A DNA stretch of 5,794 nucleotides from Bacillota bacterium (GTDB taxonomy: Bacteria; Bacillota; Clostridia; Oscillospirales; QAMX01). How positions within the stretch are numbered: position 1 is the stretch's first letter; every line of letters begins with the position of its first letter. The position numbers and the translations under genes are program-made. This document shows positions 1-5,794 of this stretch, piece by piece. Below the pieces are notes generated by a model that saw only the letters and a program-made list of their open reading frames with translations, was not told where the DNA came from and did no database searches. The stretch covers positions 1-5,794 of the forward strand of contig JAKPBM010000049.1 in assembly GCA_029778935.1 (NCBI GenBank). The letters run 5' to 3'.

Positions 1-540
1 TTCCGCCGGGGCTGGCTGCAAGGCCGCGTCCCCGTCCTCGTCCGCCGGGAATAAGGCGGCTAAAAGCAGCCCCGTGCAGACGGCCCCCAGCAGGTGGGAA
101 ACTAAAAGCAAAACCCCCGTTTTGGCGCTTTGGAACACGGATACGCCCGCCACGCCCAGAATAAACGCCGGGCCGGCGTTGTTGCAAAAGCCCAGGGCCG
201 CCTCCGCCTGTTTTTTCGTAAGCTGGCCTTTGTCCAACAGGTTTACCGTCACTTGCGCGCCCAGGGGGTACCCGCCCGTCATCCCCAGCACAAGGGGCAA
301 TACCGCCGGCGCAGGCAGCCCGAACCACCGCATCATCGGCGCAAGCCTTTTACACACCCCGTCGAACAGCCCCATGGACACCGCCAGCCCCGACAGCACC
401 GACAAAGGCAATAGCGCCGGCACCACCCTTTGAAACGACACCGTCAGCCCTTTGAGCACCGCCGCGATGGCCTCCTCCGTCCGCAGCAAAAACCCTGCCA
501 AAAGGGCCAAAACGCCGACGGCTGCAACCGCTTTTTTCAT
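1..540 (-). CDS. ylbJ: YlbJ/SpoVV-like sporulation integral membrane protein (partial, C-terminus off the window)
   Basis: Reading the minus strand from the ATG at 540 gives 180 codons without a stop up to base 1, so the 3' part is missing; the family is usually around 400 residues. The protein starts MKKAVAAVGVLALLAG and has hydrophobic segments at about residues 3-19, 31-58, 76-93, 121-137 and 142-164, then an acidic loop (PADEDGD). GGYPLGAQ (89-96) and FCNNAGPAFILG (118-129) match the style of the nucleoside-recognition/Gate fold found in YlbJ-type proteins. In Bacillus subtilis YlbJ (SpoVV) is a mother-cell protein needed to move dipicolinic acid across the outer forespore membrane; that role is transferred here by similarity. 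An AAGGGGG ribosome site at 548-554 lies 7 bases before the ATG and supports this start. It diverges from yqfC, another sporulation gene. A different Gate-domain transporter remains possible, since the C-terminal half is not visible. Confidence 0.8.
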   Translation of the reverse strand, partial: MKKAVAAVGVLALLAGFLLRTEEAIAAVLKGLTVSFQRVVPALLPLSVLSGLAVSMGLFDGVCKRLAPMMRWFGLPAPAVLPLVLGMTGGYPLGAQVTVNLLDKGQLTKKQAEAALGFCNNAGPAFILGVAGVSVFQSAKTGVLLLVSHLLGAVCTGLLLAALFPADEDGDAALQPAPAE

Positions 541-567
541 CCTCCCGCCCCCTTCATCGCTTTTTAT

Positions 568-609
568 ATATGCGCGCCAAAGGGCAAGTTTTCCCCAAAA
601 TGCGCATAT
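568..609. repeat. Inverted repeat centred in the divergent promoter region
   Basis: ATATGCGC at 568-575 is the exact reverse complement of GCGCATAT at 602-609, with 26 bases between the arms. Further symmetric pairs occur near the centre (GGG 582-584 with CCC 593-595, AA 586-587 with TT 590-591). The second arm overlaps an 8-base palindrome GCATATGC at 604-611. It may simply reflect two mirrored -10 elements, or it could be an operator. The loop is long, so a transcription terminator is unlikely. Confidence 0.5.
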
Positions 610-614
610 GCATA

Positions 615-624
615 GGAAAGAGGT
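615..624 (+). promoter_or_regulatory. Ribosome binding site of yqfC
   Basis: GGAAAGAGGT lies 6 bases upstream of the ATG at 631 and pairs well with the 16S anti-Shine-Dalgarno end through AGAGGTG. It fixes the yqfC start with little doubt. Confidence 0.75.
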
Positions 625-630
625 GATTGT

Positions 631-903
631 ATGGGCAAAAAAGGCGGTGTAATAAAGAAAATCAAAAGCGTGTTCCAGCCCGCGATTGACCCTGCCAAAC
701 AGAGAACGGAAATCACCATTCTGGGCAACCGGCAGATTACCGTCTGGTCCCACCGGGGCGTGCTCTGCGCCGAAAACGAACTGGTCAGCCTTGCCTGCGG
801 CGACTTTGTGCTTCGCATCGAGGGCGAAAATCTGCAGCTGGAAGCCGTCAGCCCCACCGGAACGCTGATAACGGGAAAGGTTCAGTCGGTTTCCTTTGCA
901 TAA
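631..903 (+). CDS. yqfC: Sporulation protein YqfC (YabP/YqfC family)
   Basis: This 90-residue protein matches the small YabP/YqfC family in length and pattern. A basic N-terminus (residues 1-13, KK-rich) is followed by a beta-rich body with the family-like stretch ITILGNRQITVWSHRGVL (28-45), the LACGDFVLRIEGENL segment (54-68) and a closing TGTLITGKVQSVSF (76-89). No signal peptide or membrane segment is seen. In Bacillus subtilis yqfC belongs to the sigma-E mother-cell regulon and sits directly before yqfD, as here. The biochemical role of the family is not established. The start is supported by a strong ribosome site; yqfD begins 34 bases after the TAA. It is the first gene of the plus-strand run and therefore probably carries the operon's main upstream promoter. 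Confidence 0.9.
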   Translation: MGKKGGVIKKIKSVFQPAIDPAKQRTEITILGNRQITVWSHRGVLCAENELVSLACGDFVLRIEGENLQLEAVSPTGTLITGKVQSVSFA

Positions 904-937
904 AACAACATAAATCAAACGGAAGAAGGTTTCCTGC

Positions 938-2104
938 ATGAATAAGCTTCTTGTCTGGATGTCCGGCAAGGTGACGATCGACGTGACCGGCGCCGAACCC
1001 GAGCTTCTTATCAACCGTCTGCGGGAAAAAGGCATAGCGGTGACCCACGTAAAGCGCCAGGGCGGCCTGACGCTGCGAATGACCATCTCCGCCCCGGCGT
1101 TTTTCCGCCTGCCCGAACTTAAGCGAGGCCTGGGGCTTTCTGTGAAAATCGTGAAAAAGAAAGGCCCCCTGCGCCCTTTTCTGCCTGTTGTCAAGCGGCC
1201 GGGGCTTTGGGCCGGCGGGCTTTTTTTCTGGCTGACACTGTACGTCTTTTCCAGCTTCGTCTGGGCCATACGCATCTACCCCAACGGGGCGGACGACCGG
1301 CTGCTCATGTCCTATCTGCGGGATTTCGGGCTGAACCCGGGCACATACATACGCTCCATCGACGAAGGGCAGATCAAGGAGCAGGTGCTTTTGGCCATGG
1401 ACGATTTGGCCTGGGTCGGCATTTACGTCAAAGGCAGCACGGTGGAGATTAAGTACGAGCTTTTGGAAAAGGCGCCGGAAATTGTGCCCGTCGACGAGCC
1501 GGCCTCCATCTACGCGGATAAACAGGGCATCTTGACCCGAATCGACGCCTTCAAAGGCACGGCCATGGCCAAAGTTGGCGACACGGTGGAGCCGGGCGAC
1601 CTGCTGGTTTCCGCCAAAATGCAAGCGGGCGGAAAAACTCTTCTCGCCCACTCCCTGGCCCGCATTGAAGCGCGGGTGTGGTACGATTTAACCGGCGTTT
1701 CCGCCGCCACGGGGATGGCAAAAGAGTATACAGGTGCAAAAACCGAATATTTATACCTTCTGGCCGGAAGAAATAAGATAAAATTTATGCCCGCCCCTAG
1801 AATTTCCTATACTAACTATGATAAACTAATACAGACGCTGGATTTCCCCTACGCCGGTCTGCCTCTTACCCTCGTTCGGGAAACGTATCTGGAGTATGAA
1901 GCCAAACCCTTCGCTTTTTCCGTCGAGGAGGAGGAAGCCCGCATTGCCGCCGCGGTGGAGAAGATTTTGCAGGACTCTATGAAAAACGGCGCCATCGTCG
2001 CCTCCACCTGGTCGGGCAGCTCTGTTCCCGACGGCATACGGGTTAATTTCCTGGCGGAAACCCGGGAGGAAATCGGCGAAACCCGCCCCTACAAAGGGGA
2101 ATAA
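938..2104 (+). CDS. yqfD: Sporulation protein YqfD
   Basis: The 388-residue product fits the YqfD family in size (close to 400 in Bacillus) and in its position between yqfC and phoH. The N-terminal part (1-80) is a soluble alpha/beta region opening with MNKLLVWMSGKVTIDVTGAE and ending in a basic stretch (KIVKKKGPLRP, 70-80). One membrane segment follows at about 89-112 (WAGGLFFWLTLYVFSSFVWAI). The remaining ~275 residues form a mostly beta extracytoplasmic domain, including the lipoyl-like turn AKVGDTVEPGDLLVS (211-225) and an acidic helix EEEEARIAAAVEKIL (330-344). The family is sporulation-associated and sigma-E-controlled in Bacillus; no catalytic residues are apparent. The AAGAAGG ribosome site at 923-929 is 8 bases before the ATG. 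An internal patch near 1725-1835 is unusually AT-rich with codons such as AGA, ATA and CTA that are uncommon elsewhere in the gene. Confidence 0.92.
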   Translation: MNKLLVWMSGKVTIDVTGAEPELLINRLREKGIAVTHVKRQGGLTLRMTISAPAFFRLPELKRGLGLSVKIVKKKGPLRPFLPVVKRPGLWAGGLFFWLTLYVFSSFVWAIRIYPNGADDRLLMSYLRDFGLNPGTYIRSIDEGQIKEQVLLAMDDLAWVGIYVKGSTVEIKYELLEKAPEIVPVDEPASIYADKQGILTRIDAFKGTAMAKVGDTVEPGDLLVSAKMQAGGKTLLAHSLARIEARVWYDLTGVSAATGMAKEYTGAKTEYLYLLAGRNKIKFMPAPRISYTNYDKLIQTLDFPYAGLPLTLVRETYLEYEAKPFAFSVEEEEARIAAAVEKILQDSMKNGAIVASTWSGSSVPDGIRVNFLAETREEIGETRPYKGE

Positions 2105-2116
2105 CAGAAGGAAATT

Positions 2117-2120
2117 GAGG
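2117..2120 (+). promoter_or_regulatory. Weak, distant ribosome binding site of phoH
   Basis: GAGG lies 12 bases before the preferred phoH ATG at 2133, longer than the 6-9 bases seen for its neighbours. The stronger AAGGA at 2108-2112 is too close to the alternative TTG at 2115. Expression may depend partly on coupling with yqfD, whose stop is 28 bases before the ATG. Confidence 0.4.
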
Positions 2121-2132
2121 TTTTGGTCAAGT

Positions 2133-3137
2133 ATGCACGAAAGAATCATCCCCGTGGAACGGTTGGAGCATGTCATCGACGTGTTCGGAAGCCTTGACGA
2201 AAACATTCGCTTAATCGAGCAGGCATATAACTGCCACATTGTAAACCGCGACACCGAAATCAAAATCACCAGCGACGACGCGGAAGGCGTATCCCTGGCC
2301 GCCAAAGTGCTGGAAGGCCTGTTCTCCCTTGCCTCCCGCGGCGAACCCATCACCACGCAGAACGTCCGCTACTGCATCACCCTTGTCAACGAGGGCAACG
2401 AGGACAAAATTACGGAGCTTGCCTCCGACGTCATCTGCATCAACTCCAAAGGCCGCCCCGTGAAGGGCAAGACCATCGGGCAGAAGCGGTACATCGAAGC
2501 GATCAAAAACAACACCATCACCTTCGGCATCGGCCCTGCCGGCACGGGTAAAACCTATCTGGCCGTGGCCTGCGCCGTGGCCGCCTTCCGGGAAAAGAAG
2601 GTCAACCGCATCGTATTGACCCGGCCGGCCGTGGAAGCGGGCGAAAAGCTCGGTTTCCTGCCCGGCGACGTGCAGAACAAGGTAGACCCCTACCTTCGCC
2701 CGCTGTACGACTCGCTGTTTGACATGCTGGGAACGGAGACGTTCCATAAATATTTGGAGCGGGGCAACATCGAAGTGGCCCCCCTGGCCTTCATGCGCGG
2801 GCGCACGCTGGACGATTCCTTCATCATCCTGGACGAAGCCCAGAACACCACGCCCGAGCAGATGAAAATGTTTTTAACCCGCATGGGCTTCAACTCGAAA
2901 ATCGTCGTCAACGGCGACCTGACCCAGATCGACCTTCCCGAGCGGAAGAAAAGCGGCCTGAAAACCGCCACCGCCATATTAAAAGACATCAAGGACATCG
3001 CCATCATCCACCTGACCCACCGGGACGTCGTCCGTCACGAGCTTGTCCAGCGGATTATCCAGGCCTACGACAAGTATGAGGCGCAGAATCCGGAACCCGC
3101 GGCGAAGCGGTTTATCCCGAAGGGGCGCGGTTTATGA
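2133..3137 (+). CDS. phoH: PhoH family ATPase (PhoH-like protein)
   Basis: This is a P-loop ATPase of the PhoH family, 334 residues from the ATG at 2133. A KH-like N-terminal region (about 1-75, with DENIRLIEQAYNCHIVNRDTE) precedes the ATPase core. Walker A is GPAGTGKT (134-141), LTRPAVEAGEKLGFLPGD (162-179) is the PhoH signature region, Walker B is FIILDEAQN (230-238), and GDLTQIDLP (261-269) is the sensor-like motif. The C-terminus is basic (AKRFIPKGRGL). PhoH proteins are cytoplasmic and thought to act on RNA, since the family often neighbours ybeY as here; the precise substrate is unsettled. The frame is open back to a TTG at 2115, which would add MRFWSS, but AAGGA would then lie only 2 bases before it. 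I prefer the ATG, whose product starts MHERIIPVE like homologues, although its GAGG (2117-2120) is 12 bases away. Its stop overlaps the ybeY start. Confidence 0.95.
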   Translation: MHERIIPVERLEHVIDVFGSLDENIRLIEQAYNCHIVNRDTEIKITSDDAEGVSLAAKVLEGLFSLASRGEPITTQNVRYCITLVNEGNEDKITELASDVICINSKGRPVKGKTIGQKRYIEAIKNNTITFGIGPAGTGKTYLAVACAVAAFREKKVNRIVLTRPAVEAGEKLGFLPGDVQNKVDPYLRPLYDSLFDMLGTETFHKYLERGNIEVAPLAFMRGRTLDDSFIILDEAQNTTPEQMKMFLTRMGFNSKIVVNGDLTQIDLPERKKSGLKTATAILKDIKDIAIIHLTHRDVVRHELVQRIIQAYDKYEAQNPEPAAKRFIPKGRGL

Positions 3138-3649
3138 GAGTGAATGTGAAAAAGGCCCATCCCCGCTGCCGCATCGACTACCGGGAAACGGTCCCCGTGG
3201 ACCCTTCCTGGGCGTACGCGGCAAAAAAGGCCGTCTGCGCCGTGCTGGCCTATCTGTATGTCCCGATAGACTGCGCCGTGGAGCTTTGGATGGCCGGCAG
3301 CGACGAGGTGCGGGCCTTGAACCGGGAGCACAGGCAGAAGGACAAGCCTACGGACGTGCTGTCCTTCCCCCTGTTTGATTTCAACCCGGACAGGCCCATC
3401 CTGTCCCAGATCGAGCGGGACGATTTAGTCGGCAACCGGCTGTTTTTAGGCTCTATCGTCATCTCCGTGGAAACGGCTCTGGCCCAGGCTGAAGAATTCG
3501 GCCACGGCCCAAAGCGGGAGTTTGCCTTTCTCGCCGCCCATTCCACGCTGCACCTGCTCGGCTACGACCACGAAAACGACCCGGAAGGCGAGCGCCGCAT
3601 GTTCGCTTTGCAGGAAGCGGTGCTGCGGGCGCTGAACCTTCCCCGCTAA
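3134..3649 (+). CDS. ybeY: Endoribonuclease YbeY (16S rRNA maturation)
   Basis: YbeY is a zinc-dependent single-strand endoribonuclease that takes part in 16S rRNA 3'-end maturation and ribosome quality control in the cytoplasm. The 171-residue product carries the diagnostic metal site HSTLHLLGYDH at residues 136-146, with ligands H136, H140 and H146. Upstream are the conserved LNREHRQKDKPTDVLSFP block (62-79) and LGSIVISVE (105-113). It is somewhat longer than the ~157 residues of the Bacillus protein because of an extended acidic loop between LSFP and LGSIVIS (about 81-104), common in clostridial versions. The start ATG shares four bases with the phoH stop (ATGA), a sign of translational coupling. 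GAAGGGG at 3119-3125 lies 8 bases ahead. All catalytic residues are present, so it should be active. Confidence 0.96.
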   Translation: MRVNVKKAHPRCRIDYRETVPVDPSWAYAAKKAVCAVLAYLYVPIDCAVELWMAGSDEVRALNREHRQKDKPTDVLSFPLFDFNPDRPILSQIERDDLVGNRLFLGSIVISVETALAQAEEFGHGPKREFAFLAAHSTLHLLGYDHENDPEGERRMFALQEAVLRALNLPR

Positions 3650-3664
3650 GGAGTAACCGTCTGT

Positions 3665-4861
3665 ATGTATTTGGGATTTCAAAAGAAGACTATTGCTATC
3701 ATAAGCGCCGTGCTTCTGCTCTTTTTTGCCGCAGGCACGCTGGCGGTGCTGTACCCAATTTATAACGGCAGCAAAGCCGCCTTTGAAAATTTAGACGCGC
3801 TGCTGGAAAGCGACCCGGAAACTGCACTGTCGTATTACAACGACGTCAAGTTCATCACGTTCCGCAAAAAACTTTCCAAACGGCTGCATAAATACCGCTA
3901 CGACGTGGCGAAAGAGTGCCTGGCCGAAGGAAAGCTCACAGAGGCCTTCGAATCCGCTTCCCTCATCGGCACCGTCGAGCTTCTTAGGGACTTTCAAAAC
4001 GACGTTGTCAAAATGTACCTTGCCGAAGAAGACGGCATGACGAAAACCTTTTTACGGCGCTATCTTGTCCAGTCTGAATATCATAAGAACAACAACGAAA
4101 CCGACCCGTACATCCCCTACCGCTCGCTGGGCGCCGTAGGGCGGGGCTTTGCCCTGTCCGTCAACCCCGACGGCACGCTAGCCTTCTACGGCAACCCGCC
4201 GGAAGGACTTACCGAGGCAGCCGCCCGCTGGGGCACGGTGGCAGCCGTGGCCGCGTATGATAACTCCGTCGTGGCGGCGACTTTGCGCGAAAAGTCCGCC
4301 CCCGCCGTGGGGTTCGGCGACAACAAGGGGCTTCGCATCTCCGTGGGCGCCGTTTCCACCGCCCTCTCCCCGTCCGTATCCGAGACTCACACCGCCGTAA
4401 CGCTAACCGGCGGCGGCTGTTATGCGACCAACATGCAAAGCACATCCGGCTGGTCTGTGGTTTTGTCCGCGGCGGGAAACAACTTCACCGCCGGCGTCAA
4501 CTGGTACGGCCGGATCCGCATCACCGGCGACGACACGCTGGCGGAAGAGGTGGCCGACTGGTCCGAAATCGTGCATCTGGCCGCCGGGGGCGACGCCCTG
4601 TACGGCCTGACGCACAAAGGCGTCCTTCGCGCCGCCAGAAGCCCCTTTGACGTGGACGGAACGGAAGGCGTTGCCGACGTTGCCGCCGCCCCGGGCAAGC
4701 TCATCGTGCTCAGAAAGGACGGCACGGCCGTCACCTTCGGCTACAACGCCGCCGTTTCCGAAGCCGTCGGCAAGGTATCCAACCTGGCCGCCGTGTACGC
4801 CGGCGTGGACGGCGTGCTGGTCCGCGAAGCCACCGGGCAGTACCACTATTTTCACGAATAA
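3665..4861 (+). CDS. Uncharacterised membrane-anchored protein with seven RCC1-like repeats
   Basis: I do not recognise a named family for this 398-residue protein. Residues 1-8 are short and basic (FQKK), 9-32 form one hydrophobic helix (TIAIISAVLLLFFAAGTLAVLY) without a clear signal-peptidase site, so a single-pass anchor with the bulk outside is likely. Residues 35-145 look helical and charged, with repeat-like ALSYYNDVKF and KECLAEGKLTEAFESA, perhaps TPR-like. From about 152 to the end come seven degenerate units of roughly 30-40 residues with the pattern 'alternating hydrophobics, small residue, DG or G, short strand ending in G-N/D' (for example GFALSVNPDGTLAFYGN 161-177, GKLIVLRKDGTAVTFGYN 344-361), typical of RCC1/beta-propeller blades. 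The ybeY stop TAA overlaps its TAAGGAG ribosome site (3647-3653, 11 bases before the ATG), and era begins 21 bases after its stop, so it is cotranscribed. In Bacillus this slot holds dgkA and cdd; the protein is related to neither. Function unknown; a binding or scaffold role is inferred from the fold only. Confidence 0.8.
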   Translation: MYLGFQKKTIAIISAVLLLFFAAGTLAVLYPIYNGSKAAFENLDALLESDPETALSYYNDVKFITFRKKLSKRLHKYRYDVAKECLAEGKLTEAFESASLIGTVELLRDFQNDVVKMYLAEEDGMTKTFLRRYLVQSEYHKNNNETDPYIPYRSLGAVGRGFALSVNPDGTLAFYGNPPEGLTEAAARWGTVAAVAAYDNSVVAATLREKSAPAVGFGDNKGLRISVGAVSTALSPSVSETHTAVTLTGGGCYATNMQSTSGWSVVLSAAGNNFTAGVNWYGRIRITGDDTLAEEVADWSEIVHLAAGGDALYGLTHKGVLRAARSPFDVDGTEGVADVAAAPGKLIVLRKDGTAVTFGYNAAVSEAVGKVSNLAAVYAGVDGVLVREATGQYHYFHE

Positions 4862-4882
4862 CAAGGAGCTAAGAAGACCGAT

Positions 4883-5779
4883 ATGAAAAAATGCGGAAGC
4901 ATTTCCATTTTAGGCCGGCCCAACGTGGGCAAATCCACGCTGCTAAACACGTTAATCGGCGAAAAAATCGCCATCGTGACGCCCAAACCCCAGACAACCC
5001 GCAACACCATCACGGGAATTCTGACCCAGGGCGACACCCAGTTTATCTTTGTGGACACGCCCGGCCTGCATAAAGCCCAGAACCGCCTGGGCGACCGAAT
5101 GAACAGCTACGTCTACGAAACGGCCAAAGGCGTCGATCTGGCGTTTTTAGTCTGCGAAGCGGACAAAATGCCCGGCAGGCCGGAAAAAATCCTCATGCAG
5201 ACCCTGGCCGAAAACGACATCCCCGCCATTCTTGTCTTGAACAAGGTGGACGCCGTCGTCAAGGAGAAAATGCTGCCCGTCATGGCGGCGTACGCCGAGC
5301 TGTTCCCCTTTAAAGCCCTCGTGCCCGTTTCCGCCCAGACCGGCGACGGCATCGACGTGCTGTTGGCCGAAGCGGAAAAACTCCTGCCCGAAGGGGAGCA
5401 CATCTTCCCCGAGGACGAGCTGACCGACCAGCCCGAACGGGTGCTGGCGGCGGAGCTGGTGCGGGAAAAGCTCATGCGCATGTTAAAGGATGAGATTCCC
5501 TACTCCTTGACCTGCGAATGCGAGCGGTTTGCAACCCGCGAGGACGGCGTGCTGGAAATCAACATCCTGATTGTCTGCGACAAGCCGTCCCATAAAAGCA
5601 TCGTCATCGGCCGAAACGGTTCCGTTTTGAAGGAAGCGGGCACCAAAGCCCGGGCGGACATGGAAAAGCTGTTCGGCACGACCGTTTTCCTGCAGCTTTG
5701 GGTCAAGGTGAAGGAAGACTGGCTCAATAACCCGAATTTTATCAACGAAATGGACATCTTTTTCGACGGCCCCAAATAA
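4883..5779 (+). CDS. era: GTPase Era (30S ribosomal subunit assembly)
   Basis: Era is an essential or near-essential GTPase that binds the 3' end of 16S rRNA and helps finish the 30S subunit. The 298-residue product has the expected length and domain order. The GTPase domain shows G1 GRPNVGKST (11-19), the Era-type G2 PKPQTTRNTI (34-43), G3 DTPG (58-61), G4 NKVD (120-123) and G5 SAQ (150-152). The C-terminal KH domain has IVIGRNGSVLKEAG (240-253) with the GxxG loop read as GRNG, and ends in the LQLWVKVKEDW segment (270-280). All nucleotide-binding residues are intact. Two AG-rich stretches precede the ATG: AAGGAG at 4863-4868 (14 bases away) and AAGAAG at 4871-4876 (6 bases away); the second has the better spacing. 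It follows ybeY by one gene, consistent with their shared role at the 16S 3' end. The stop TAA is at 5777-5779, leaving 15 bases to the window edge. Confidence 0.98.
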   Translation: MKKCGSISILGRPNVGKSTLLNTLIGEKIAIVTPKPQTTRNTITGILTQGDTQFIFVDTPGLHKAQNRLGDRMNSYVYETAKGVDLAFLVCEADKMPGRPEKILMQTLAENDIPAILVLNKVDAVVKEKMLPVMAAYAELFPFKALVPVSAQTGDGIDVLLAEAEKLLPEGEHIFPEDELTDQPERVLAAELVREKLMRMLKDEIPYSLTCECERFATREDGVLEINILIVCDKPSHKSIVIGRNGSVLKEAGTKARADMEKLFGTTVFLQLWVKVKEDWLNNPNFINEMDIFFDGPK

Positions 5780-5794
5780 CGGCCTCCAAACCGC

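Larger units (their letters stand above)
541..630. promoter_or_regulatory. Divergent intergenic promoter region between ylbJ-like gene and yqfC
   Basis: This 90-base gap separates two divergent genes, so promoters for both should lie in it. It is AT-richer than its flanks in patches (tttttatatatg at 561-572, ccccaaaatgcgcatatgcat at 593-613). Each strand carries GCGCATAT followed by A/T-rich sequence: plus strand at 602-609, minus strand at 575-568. The CATA core resembles the -10 elements of mother-cell sigma factors (sigma-E/sigma-K, CATA-type), which drive the homologous genes in Bacillus subtilis. I see no convincing -35 match for either, so the sigma assignment is inference. GGGCAAG at 582-588 is one base from the GGACAAG-like core reported for SpoIIID, a weak hint only. 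Confidence 0.35.

Noticed and set aside
568..609. Inverted repeat considered as a bidirectional terminator
   Set aside because: The arms are 8 bases with a 26-base loop and no T-run follows on either strand; the genes diverge here, so a terminator is not expected.
74..652. Several short plus-strand open frames across the left 650 bases
   Set aside because: The minus strand there reads as a continuous membrane protein with Gate-type motifs; the plus-strand frames are P/R/H-rich shadows that lack structure.
848..1651. Long minus-strand open frame (267 codons) opposite yqfD
   Set aside because: It is a shadow of the GC-rich yqfD frame: composition is low-complexity (H, G, R, Q rich), it resembles no protein family, and it lies fully inside a well-supported gene.
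1810..1816. TACTAAC motif in the AT-rich patch of yqfD
   Set aside because: It matches a eukaryotic intron branch-point consensus only by chance; the reading frame is continuous and the organism is bacterial.
1826..2356. Minus-strand open frame spanning the yqfD-phoH junction
   Set aside because: It overlaps two recognised plus-strand genes and encodes no recognisable domain; no separate ribosome site or promoter was seen.
4403..4864. Minus-strand open frame opposite the RCC1-like gene, considered as an alternative to it
   Set aside because: The plus-strand reading has a membrane anchor, repeat structure, ribosome site and operon spacing, whereas the minus reading is a compositionally biased shadow.
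5780..5794. Possible terminator or next gene after era
   Set aside because: Only 15 bases remain after the era stop, too few to judge.

Overview
The window reads as a GC-rich chromosomal segment from an endospore-forming Firmicute. The best guess is class Clostridia, perhaps a GC-rich Oscillospirales-type lineage. This rests on recognisable sporulation proteins (YlbJ-like, YqfC, YqfD) next to the conserved phoH-ybeY-era core, on strong AG-rich ribosome binding sites, and on the YbeY/PhoH protein style. The exact taxon cannot be fixed by reading alone.

Layout: bases 1-540 hold the first 180 codons of a minus-strand membrane protein of the YlbJ/SpoVV type, cut by the left window edge. Bases 541-630 are a short divergent intergenic region, the only non-coding gap longer than about 35 bases. 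From 631 to 5779 six plus-strand genes follow closely: yqfC, yqfD, phoH, ybeY (4-base ATGA overlap with phoH), an unrecognised gene for a membrane-anchored protein with seven RCC1-like repeats, and era. No terminator, tRNA, rRNA, CRISPR array or mobile element is visible.

How the genes fit together: the left part (ylbJ-like, yqfC, yqfD) is a sporulation module whose Bacillus relatives are expressed in the mother cell. The right part is an RNA/ribosome module: PhoH ATPase, YbeY endoribonuclease and Era GTPase, the last two acting around the 3' end of 16S rRNA and the small subunit. The whole run looks like one operon, so sporulation and ribosome-maturation genes probably share transcripts. The Bacillus subtilis order has pgpH between phoH and ybeY, and dgkA and cdd between ybeY and era. 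Here pgpH is absent and the RCC1-like gene fills the dgkA/cdd slot.

The most interesting item is the RCC1-like gene: one N-terminal membrane anchor, a helical stem, and about seven degenerate repeats that would close a beta-propeller, placed inside a highly conserved housekeeping cluster. Secondary points are a dyad-symmetric divergent promoter region, an AT-rich patch with unusual codons inside yqfD, and a C-over-G bias of the plus strand that does not depend on coding direction.
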